From Botryosphaeria dothidea (taxonomy: Eukaryota > Ascomycota > Dothideomycetes > Botryosphaeriales > Botryosphaeriaceae), in assembly GCA_011503125.2 (NCBI GenBank), contig WWBZ02000062.1:3100001-3164000 (forward strand): a DNA stretch of 64,000 nt, read 5' to 3'. The first letter of the stretch is position 1; the number at the start of each line of letters is the position of its first letter. The notes under the pieces were generated by a model. It was not told the origin of the DNA. It made no database searches and saw only the letters and a list, made by a program, of their open reading frames with translations. Shown in pieces: positions 55,646 to 64,000 of the stretch. The translations under genes and the position numbers were made by a program.

Positions 55646-57518
55646 CTAGTACAAGTAAATGAAATCTTCGTTCTTGAGGTCCGTCACATCAAGGAATCCC
55701 TTATCCTCGGAGTCATTCTGCGGACCCTCAAGCTCCTCTGTCTTGTTGCTGGCAGGCTTCTCCATACTGCGGTCAATAACGTGGGCAGACTTCCCGTTCA
55801 GCTCCCTCTGCTTTGCGTGTTTGGCATTGAGAATTCGGATCCAGCAGACCGTAACGCAGATCAACACAATCAGAGCCAGGAACAACGCGAGATTGGAGCG
55901 GAGACCACGCGAATAGTGCGGCGCCTCGCTGGGCTTGTACAACAACGGCCCAATGACGTTGCCGACGCTCGCCCCGACGAACAGAATGCCAGTTGTCAAC
56001 TTCTTCTTTGTGTCTCCGGCGGTATTCTGGGCCTCCCAGCTGTAGATCAAGGGTGTGACGCCGGGATAGACGGAAATGAGGTAGTATCCGAAGAGAAGGA
56101 CGCCTCGGTTGCTCGTGTTGTATTCGATGAACATCAGCATGAAGATGCCGACGATGGGAGGGATGCAGAGGAGGATGAGGACGGGCGACTTCTTCTTCAG
56201 CCACGTAGCAAGCGCTGCGCCACCCAAAGTGCTTATAATCTGAACCGCTCCAAAGGGCATTTGTAGGAGAATGGTTACGAACGAGTCGAATCCAAAAGAC
56301 TTGATGAGGAGCGGTCCGAAGGTAGAGACGCCACCGCTGGGTATGCTGTTGCACGATTAGCCAGGCGGCGCTCTGAGGCAGCGGCATGCTTACGAAATAG
56401 CCATAATCATGGCAAACCAGAGCCAAGTCTTGAGATCCAGAAGTGTATCCCATACGTGATCCCACTTCCACACTTTCGAGACAACTCCCATCTGATTGGC
56501 GCGAAGACGTTCAACCGCAATCAGTTTATCGTCCCCCTTCAGAAACTTGGCCTCCATCGGCGAATCGGGTAAAAAGAAGCTGTCTCTATTTAGCAGTCAA
56601 TCATTTGAATTTCCAAGGTTAACTTACAAGACAAAAACTGCGATGACCACTGTGAGAAGACCGCAGAAAAGGAAGATGATCTGGTACGAGTGGAGACCAT
56701 CACTCTTGATGTGCCCCAGACCGTACGACAGCAGACTTCCAAGCTTTTGAGATGTTAGCATAACTTCCCTGAAAGTGCTCTAAGATGGACTTACGATGTT
56801 GACAACACCGAGTGTAGCATCTTAAAACGCAGCAAGTCAGTTCCGAATATTTCCCATCTATTGAGTCAGATAAAACTTACACCAGGCTGCGTTTCGGTTC
56901 GTCTGCTCTCCTCTTCGGTACCACATCTGAACTATAGCGATGAATGCAGGTGCTGGATTCACTTAGCCCTCAATTCAACATACGAATCCACCGACACTTA
57001 CCAACAGAAGCCTCAAAAGCACCGAGGAGAAACCTCGTCGCCATGAGACCGCCGAAGCTTTTGGCAGCCGCCATACCGCACAGTGTTGCTCCCCAGCAGA
57101 AGACCATGACGGCGGTGAATTTCCCAATGGGAAGCTTCACCAAGCAGACAGCCACGACCGGCTGCATGACCAACTGGGCGAGGTAGACGATGGAGCCGAG
57201 CCAGGAGTACTGGTCGCCGACCAAGTTGGTGTCATCAATCAGTCCGAACACTGCGGCGTAGGATAAACTGGTCTTGTCGAGACTCTGCAGTGCATACACG
57301 ACCAGCACGATTGGGAGAATGGCCCAGTCGATCTTTCGCAAGACGCGCTTGTCATCTTCCGGTCCGATCACGATGGTTTTGTTTGCTTGCTGCAGGAACT
57401 GGGCGGCCTTATCCACACCCTTGGTGGGTTGGTCGGGACTGGGTTGTGGCACCACCTCGATGCGCTCGCTCTCGAGCTTGCCGGCCTGCCCCTGGATGTC
57501 GTGATTCTCCGGGGCCAT
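55646..57518 (-). CDS. MFS transporter, Dal5/anion:cation symporter type, 540 aa
   Basis: Exons in coding order are 57518-57002, 56952-56881, 56820-56795 (26 nt), 56743-56628, 56585-56394 and 56345-55646; all phases close to 540 residues. A cytosolic N terminus of about 70 residues precedes RVLRKIDWAILPIVLVVYAL, the usual start of TM1 in fungal ACS-family permeases, then LDKTSLSYAAVFGL, GDQYSWLGSIVYLAQLVMQP, GLMATRFLLGAFEASV and AFIAIVQMWYRRGEQ. LPDSPMEAKFL lies before the central loop; the second half has the remaining six helices and a polar tail ending DFIYLY. Relatives carry allantoate, nicotinate, biotin precursors or other organic anions; the substrate here is unknown. Introns 2 and 3 end in AAG and intron 4 is only 42 nt. 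It is divergent from the GH31 gene (432 bp). Confidence 0.9.
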
Positions 57519-57950
57519 TGTTGATCGTTCCAGTAAAGAGGGATTATAGAGCAAACTTGCAGTGAGAATCGACAACACTAACGCGAGCAAAGTGGAGAAA
57601 GATTTGTGGAGGTGAAGACCGCCAGCAGGGAAATCGTCTTTAAACCGAGCGACCACCCGGTTGCCCCAAGAGGCGTTGGAAAGCGGGTTAGCGTCGGCTT
57701 TTCGGTGGTTTACAGCGATTTACCTGATGCCGGCACAATCCCCATGGGGATTTTAGCGCGCGCGGGGATGGCTTGGGGAAGCGGGGGATCAGCTGAGTTC
57801 GGCCTTGGAGACCGACGGCCGATGGGGGCCAACACCAACGACTCGTAGGCGTCGGTCATATCGGCCGACCACTTTTGAGCATTTATGTAGCGGATTTGTA
57901 GGCTTCTTTGACGGACTGCACATCCAGAATTGGTGAACACATCCCCCAAA
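57519..57950. promoter_or_regulatory. Divergent promoter MFS transporter / GH31
   Basis: The 432 bases between the two ATGs contain both 5' regions. An in-frame upstream extension of the MFS frame without a good ATG context was not used. Confidence 0.6.
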
Positions 57951-60711
57951 ATGGCTCCCCAGGTTGAATACGTACCTCGAAATTGGACAAGGACCAGCAG
58001 CAAGGACGCTACTGGTCATCCCAGCTTGTCCTTGCAGAGTAGCAGTTCGCACATCTCATGTGACTTCTCCTTCGAGTTGCTCCGTCCAAACCTCTTCCGC
58101 ACGACTTTCCAAACGCAAAACCACCCCTTGCCACCACACCCACAAGCTCATCTCCCAGAACCAGCGTTGGGAGCTGAGAAGCCTGAAATCACCACATCGG
58201 AGACGTCCACGAATATCTCCCATGATGGAGTGACGGCGACGGTAGACTGGGCGGACACTCCCATCGTCAGCCTCCAATTCACCGGCCAAAAAGAGCCAAT
58301 TCATACCGATCTTCCATTCCGATCCTACGCCATCGACGGCAATGGAGTTGCGCATTACACGCGCTACAAGCGGAACACGCTGCACATGGGACTGGGCGAG
58401 AAGCCAGCACCCATGGATCTTTCAAATCGGCACTTTGTGCTTTCCGCCACCGACTGCTTTGGTAAGCCGCATCCCGTCCTATCTCACTGCCCGTCCCCCC
58501 CTTGAATTGGAGTAGCTTTGTTAACAAGAAACCCAGGCTACGATGTCTACCGCACGGACCCGATGTACAAGCACATCCCGCTTCTCATTAACGCCACGCC
58601 CACAGGCGCGGTAGGCGTCTTCTCGACCTCGCATTCGCGGGGCATGTACTCCGTCGGATCCGAGATGGACGGCTTGTGGGGCCACTTCAAAGTGTACCGG
58701 CAAGATTACGGCGGGCTCGAGGAGTACCTGATCACGGGGCGGACCATCGCCGATGTCGTGCGCACCTACGCCTCCCTCGTCGGCAAGCCCTTACGAGTCC
58801 CCAGATGGGCATTCGGTTACTTGGCTGGAGGAATGAAGTGTGCGTCGAACAAGCCCCCCTCCCCCTTTTTTTACCCTCCATGGAATCCGCAACTGACTTC
58901 CCCAGACTCCATGCTCGACGAGCCGCGCGCCGCCGACGCGCTCATGGCCTTCGCCGACAAGCTGCGCGAGCACGACATCCCGTGCTCCGGCTTCCAGATG
59001 TCGTCGGGCTACACGGTGGCCGAGACGGAGCCCAAGACGCGCAACGTCTTCACATGGAACCGGCACCGCTTCCCAGACCCGAAGGGCTGGATCGACGCCT
59101 ACCACGCGCGCGGCATCAAGCTGATCGCCAACATCAAGCCGTACGTGCTGGACAGCCATCCGGAGTACGCGAGGCTGAAGGTCGCGGGGGCGTTCTTCGA
59201 GGATCCGATCACGAAGGCCTCGGCGGAGGCGAGGCTGTGGAGCGCGGGTGGTGGTGAGAGCGGTGTTGGCGGGCACATCGATTTCACGTCGCAGGCCGGC
59301 TATGACTGGTGGTACGCGGGCGTCAAGGAGCTGCGTGAGCTGGGGATCGACTGCATGTGGAATGACAAGTGAGTGTTTCCCTGACCGGGAAGCCTTCAGT
59401 GTGGCTGGAAGACACCAAGACACTGACGCCCTTGCCAGCAACGAATACACCATCCCCCACGACGGCTGGGCCTGCGCCCTCGACCACCCGCACGCCGTCT
59501 CCGCAGCGTCCAAGTCGACGGCCGGCGGCCGGAAAGACGTCGGGCTCTGGGGCCGCGCGCTCCACACCGAACTGATGGGCCACTCCTCGCACGACGCCGT
59601 CCTGGCCGTCCGCCCCGACGAACGGCCCTTCATCCTCACGCGCAGCGCCACGGCCGGCAGCCTGCGGTACTGCTCGAGCAGCTGGTCGGGCGACAACGTG
59701 ACGAGCTGGGCGGGCATGAAGGGCGCCAACGCGCTCGGCCTGACGGCGGGCGTGTGCCTGCTGCAGTGCTACGGGCACGACGTCGGCGGGTTCGAGGGCC
59801 CGCAGCCCTCGCCCGAGCTCCTCGTGCGCTGGGTGCAGATCGCCGCGTACTCGTCGCGCTTCGCCATCAACTGCTTCAAGACGTCGCCGGCCAACAACCG
59901 CGTGGGCGATGTGATCGAGCCGTGGATGTATCCGGAGACGACGGCCAAGGTGCGCGCTGCCATCAAGCGCCGCTACGAGATGCTGCCGTACATATACTCG
60001 CTGCACCTCGAGAGCCACATGCATGCCACCCCACCCCAGCGCTGGACGGGGTGGGGCCACGAGGCGGATCCGGAGGTGTGGACGCCGGCGCTCAAGAGCG
60101 GGGAGACGCAGTTCTTTTTCGGTGACGCTCTGCTGGTCGGCGGCATCTACGAGCCGGGCGAGGAGAGCGCGAAGCTGTATCTCCCGAAGAAGACGGGAGA
60201 TGGTGACTCGGGAGAGTATCTGAATCTCTCCGCTCCACACCAGTACCTCGAGGCGGGGCAGTGGGTGACGATCGAGTCCAAGTGGGAGGACAGCGTCCCT
60301 GTGCTGGCCAAGGTCGGCACGGCAATGCCCATCGGTAAGGATCTTCAGGTACTGTCGCCCGGCGAGAAGGAGAATCCGGCCGATCTGCCGCCGGACGACT
60401 ACCGTGGCGTGGAGATCTTTCCACCGCGTGCGGGAGGGAAGTGGTTCGAGACGACGTGGTTCGAGGACGACGGCGTCACCATCTCGGGTACCATCTCATC
60501 CTTCACTATCCGCTACAGCGCTACCGAAAAGGAGATTGCTGTCGATTTTGCGACTGGGATCGAGGGCTTCAAGCCGGAGTGGAAGAGCTTGGACATTATC
60601 TTACCGGTTGGTGACAAGAGGACGGTGGTAGACAAGAGTGGAAAACAGTTGAAGAACATAGGCTTAAACAAGAAGGGTCATCAGGTATTTTTACTGGAGA
60701 ATGTGCTTTAA
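57951..60711 (+). CDS. Glycoside hydrolase family 31 alpha-glycosidase, intracellular type, 849 aa
   Basis: Exons 57951-58461, 58537-58839, 58906-59368 and 59439-60711 join in frame to 849 residues. The beta-sandwich N terminus includes YDVYRTDPMYKHIPLLI and the loop GMYSVGSEMDGLWG. The barrel has VPRWAFGYLAGGMKY, KLIANIKPYVL and the nucleophile motif GIDCMWNDNNEYT, in which Asp425 is the expected nucleophile; RSATAGS and WSGDNVTSW provide the expected acid/base Asp511. VQIAAYSSRFAINC, LPYIYSLHL and FFFGDALLVGGIYEPG are further GH31 blocks. The family includes alpha-glucosidases, alpha-xylosidases and lyases; the substrate cannot be fixed from sequence. The N terminus (MAPQVEYVPRNWTRTS) lacks a signal peptide, so it should act in the cytosol on an imported glycoside, in keeping with the divergent transporter gene. 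Confidence 0.93.
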
Positions 60712-61147
60712 TGGAGTAACCCAATTAAATTTGCAAAGAGAACAAACAGCTCTTACTATCGCAGACAGAGATTGAGGACGCAACCTTGATCATTGCCTTA
60801 TGGTCCCACGGTCCAGAAGTGGGCGTACACGAGTTCAAATGCTAGACAACGGAGGTGTTGACTAGATTTATTCTCAGATCAACTACTTCGTGTCTCATAT
60901 GCATCACTTCTGGTCAAGAGCCGAAGGCACATGAGCCCACTTAACCTTCAAAAGAGTCAGAGCTGCTTCTTTGCAGCGGCTTATAAAGTTGACGATGGGG
61001 GGAAGTCTTTACAAAAGAAGGCAAAGTCTATTCAAATACCAAGGTGCATACATACATCAGAAAAGTATTTTCATACCTACAGCTGATCTTGCTTGTATGC
61101 TATGCTTTAGCATTAAAGTCCCGCTCACCCGTCATTTTAATTTGACC
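60712..61147. other. Intergenic, no gene seen
   Basis: AT-richer stretch after the GH31 stop and before the end of the damaged hydrolase on the other strand. Confidence 0.4.
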
Positions 61148-62531
61148 TTATCTGCCTTCAGCACAAACAGCGCGACAATGGCCGTGACTGTGTACTGACC
61201 ATTCATTTTTCGGTTTCATCCACAGGTTCGCAACTGGCTTGCAAGATTTAGCTGGCTGAGCATGTTCGTCTGGCGTGCTCAGACTGGTTCTGCTTATGAT
61301 ACTGCGTAACGCGACTTCAAAGCAGCGTTGAACCCTAGCGATTCTTCTGTCGTTTGAAGAGAACTTGCAGATGGTCCTGTGGTCGCCATCGACGCGATAC
61401 ACCCGCTCATTCTTCCATCCCAGGACAGCTGACCCTTCTTTGACGACCTAGCTCTAAGTAAATGAGTATTGCTTACGGTTATTACACAGAAGGGGCACCC
61501 ACTTCTACACCCTTGATTTTTTGCGTCTCACAAAAGGTGGTGATCTCAAGTTTCTCTTGCATTTGCGAGAAGTCCGAAGGTTTAATGAGGTATTAGACTA
61601 AAGACTGAGCTCATTTGTGAACTTGGAGCTACGCCAGTTCATCAGAAACGTGAATATGCTGAGTCGCTGGCCCAAGCCCGCGATCAATGAACCTTGATGA
61701 GGAACACCGAAGAAAACGAGGGACTGAACAGCGTCAAAGATCGGTCCGAAGCTATCATGTGCTCGAGCTTGGCGAATGGCCTAATGAAGAAAATATCAGT
61801 AAAAAAGATCAAATCTTCCTGTACTTTAAGTCGTACCTCCTTGACCACGAGCCCTCCCAGGGAGTGGCCAACAAATATGATAGGACGTGCTTCCGATCGT
61901 ACGCGGCTCTGCTCCAAGTCGTTCAATAGATCCCGGACCACAGCATATAGACGATCCTTGCAGTCGGTACCATTGACATGGGCATCTGCGCGATATCCGA
62001 AAGACAAAATTCTTGCGCTCGAAAAGTTCTCCCATGTGGGCAGCAGATCGCGGAGCCAAAAACATCGTGAGGCCTCATCGGTCCAGGTTGATAATGAGCC
62101 ACCCCCGACGCCATGGACGGCAACGACACTGAAACACTATCAGCTACCGGTCCTCCTGTTCTGCACGTCTACTCACTCGACAAGTATACCCCTTTCACCT
62201 GGTGGTTCGTACAGAACATCGAGTCCAAGGATGTTGTGCTTCACGGAGTCAACCAAATATCAAAGAGCTCGATGTAGATGAGACCTACAAATTGATGCTA
62301 ATCCGCTGAAGAACATGGAGTGGTGGGCCTTCGCCGGAACCGGCTCCCAATCGCTTTGAAGCTAGTTGTTTTGACGTTACCTGGTCCTGGCTGGGGCATT
62401 GCGGTCGGAGAAGACTCGGAAGAAGAGGAGGGCGTAAGGTTGTTGTCGCTGGCGGTTCGAGCTGCCGATTTCGCATCGTAAGCGGGTGCAGCCAATGCCT
62501 GCCGTGCCTCTAGGCTTTCCTGATTGATCAT
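61148..62531 (-). pseudogene. Damaged alpha/beta-hydrolase domain of fungal STAND/NLR-type protein
   Basis: On the minus strand, exon 62128-61837 reads VVAVHGVGGGSLSTWTDEAS through GHSLGGLVVKE (Ser nucleophile in GHSLGG), and after a clean 56-nt intron (61781-61836) continues AIRQARAHDSFGP to FFGVPHQGSLIAGLG. Upstream, a 48-nt intron (62129-62176) links to LGLDVLYEPPGERGILV, and an N-terminal low-complexity part could start at ATG 62531. This is the esterase-like (DUF676/PGAP1-type) domain found at the N terminus of many fungal STAND proteins. The frame then breaks: a TAG at 61598-61600 after FTNELSL, and the family sequence resumes one frame away (IKPSDFSQMQEKLEITTFCE, then WKNERVYRVDGDHRTICKF). 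No NACHT, NB-ARC or repeat domain follows; the frame stops at 61148. It is probably a truncated relic; sequencing error could explain the break but not the missing domains. Confidence 0.6.
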
Positions 62532-64000
62532 GGTATCAGGGACCGATGACAGGGAGACGGGAACCAAGGGACTGGTGGTTGATGCAGTATGCATGCGACC
62601 GCATCTGTTGAGTCGACTGGTGTGGCGGTCGTAATGGGCGCTTATAAGCATGTGAAAGCCACACCAACGCTCCTCCGCCTGCCCCACACCACCCGCTCAC
62701 CTCAACGATCTCTCTCCGCCCCAACGATGCTCCCCCCGGCTCAACGGCTTCTTCGGCGTAGTGATCGGCCTTTGGATCGCCTTACAAAGCCACCACGCCC
62801 CCATTGTCGACCGTGCCCCCACGAATCCATCGAGCTGTTGCGATGCTTCCGAGGATACAGACGTTAAGCCCTAAGCGCCGTCCATTCCTTTCTGCCGGCA
62901 TTTCATCACCATTAAAGCCACAATCCATAAACCGTTATTGCCACCCACCCATGAATGTCGCAATAAACCCTCGCGAATGTCTCCTGCTCGATCGATGCGC
63001 TTTCAGTCACCCGCGAGAATCCCTCAGAGGAACAACGACAGTCAGGTGAAAATGACACTCTTGTGTTGGCGAACGGAGGAAGTCCAATATTCGAGGACCA
63101 TTCTGCAACTCGACGGGAGGAGAACGGGGGGGGGGGCAGCGAGGCTTAAGATGTAGAGGGTCGGGATGGTGACAAGATGAGAGGACCGTTGCGAGCAACG
63201 CTACTGATGGAATGACAGGCTGAGCGAACGTAGTGGATAGCTTGATACTATGACATTAGCATGGTGTCGACTGGGTGGCTATTCGACATGTCAGCACCAC
63301 CAGACCATCAACCTTCACTTTGGATAAGTCAGCGATGACACAAGAGTTTGCTCTGGCGCAGAGGTTTCTTTTAAAAAGTAAGAACTGTATTACGTGTCTT
63401 AGCCTGTCGGTGCGGCTTTGTTCTCCTGACGTTACGCATTCCAACATCGGTGCTGAGTAGATCCACGAACGCTTACAAGTCTCATGATAAGGTCGGTTGA
63501 AATGATGGAAGGCATATGCTGAATGTGGGAGCTAGCTGTCTAGTTTCGAACTCTCGAGGGGATTCTCCATTTCGGTTCTCGCATGTGTGGATCTACATAT
63601 GCATGCTCGGCGAAACCCTTTTCCCTTCGCGTCGATCAGTGCATCTCTTCGAGTACTGGATGGCTTGGACATGAATCCATGGCTTGCGTTGAGAAGAGTT
63701 GGCTCACAGGGATGGCTATGAGCACACGAGAGGTCTGCACGGTACTGAGGGTGGGGGAGGTGGCAAAGTGAGTGATGGTAAATTGACCTGCCGGAAGAGG
63801 CAAACTACCACTCAAACCAAGAAATGCGACAAACTATACATATTTGCAGCTCAACACTCAGGCGGTAGGAATTTCTTCGAGAAATTAACGGAAATGCAGC
63901 ACGTACCTTTACTTCATCTGCCTCACGACATTCGTCGCACGACTAGTATTCTCTGTTTGTTTCTACCCGATCGGTAATCATCCAAGACGGGATTCAGGAC
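62532..64000. other. Window end, no supported gene
   Basis: Only short frames are present and none has a recognisable protein. A run of 11 G lies at 63126-63136. A gene may begin beyond the window edge. Confidence 0.4.

Noticed and set aside
57519..57656. Extended MFS N terminus upstream of 57518
   Set aside because: The extension has no family similarity, and MAPENHD is the natural cytosolic start before the first helix.
59323..60240. 305-codon minus-strand frame opposite GH31
   Set aside because: GC-rich shadow of an enzyme with fully conserved family motifs on the plus strand.
1..64000. CRISPR arrays, rRNA, operons and prokaryotic signals
   Set aside because: None seen; intron structure and protein content are eukaryotic throughout.

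Overview
This window is nuclear DNA of a filamentous ascomycete (Pezizomycotina); Dothideomycetes is my best guess. The evidence is many short introns (42-90 nt, GTRNGT donors, CTRAC branch sites), ascomycete-type proteins (Snt1-like, Zn2Cys6 factor, LaeA-like methyltransferase, BIM1-like copper protein, Lin1) and alternating genes with long T-rich 3' flanks. I recognise no tRNA, rRNA, CRISPR array or intact transposon. Twenty-two protein-coding loci are supported; most long antisense ORFs are shadows of GC-rich genes.

Left part (1-42 kb), mainly conserved chromosomal genes: a 5'-truncated Snt1-like SANT protein (3-5492), two unassigned proteins (6743-7558, 8717-9847), PHO88/SND3 (10961-11733), a NAPE-PLD-like metallo-hydrolase (12554-14137), two Myb/SANT-like proteins (15034-15689, 21978-23480), a 54-aa Cys-rich protein (17942-18106), a membrane-anchored low-complexity protein (complement 25281-26841), a small secreted protein (29464-29843), histone H2A.Z (31326-31933), a Pin4/Cip2-like RRM-R3H protein (33946-35898), and a divergent pair UFD1 (complement 38756-39988) / LIN1 (40351-41730). 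Tiny first exons recur: 16-17 nt in HTZ1 and PHO88, and only the ATG itself in UFD1 and in the 25-27 kb gene.

Right part (42-64 kb) is more accessory: an unassigned, possibly BTB-like protein (42791-45124); a head-to-head pair of surface proteins (BIM1-like copper protein, complement 45677-46703; GPI-anchored Cys-rich protein, 47725-48440); and a five-gene group: FAD monooxygenase (complement 48586-50469), LaeA-like methyltransferase (50842-52453), Zn2Cys6 transcription factor (complement 52538-55245), Dal5-type MFS transporter (complement 55646-57518) and intracellular GH31 glycosidase (57951-60711). Two short divergent promoters join these genes in pairs, and the set has the composition of a small regulated cluster (import, deglycosylation, oxidation, methylation, own regulator) without a PKS or NRPS backbone. 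It is followed by a damaged alpha/beta-hydrolase of the type found at the N terminus of fungal STAND/NLR-like proteins (complement 61148-62531).

All exon boundaries were derived by hand from splice signals and reading-frame continuity; every spliced model given closes in frame.
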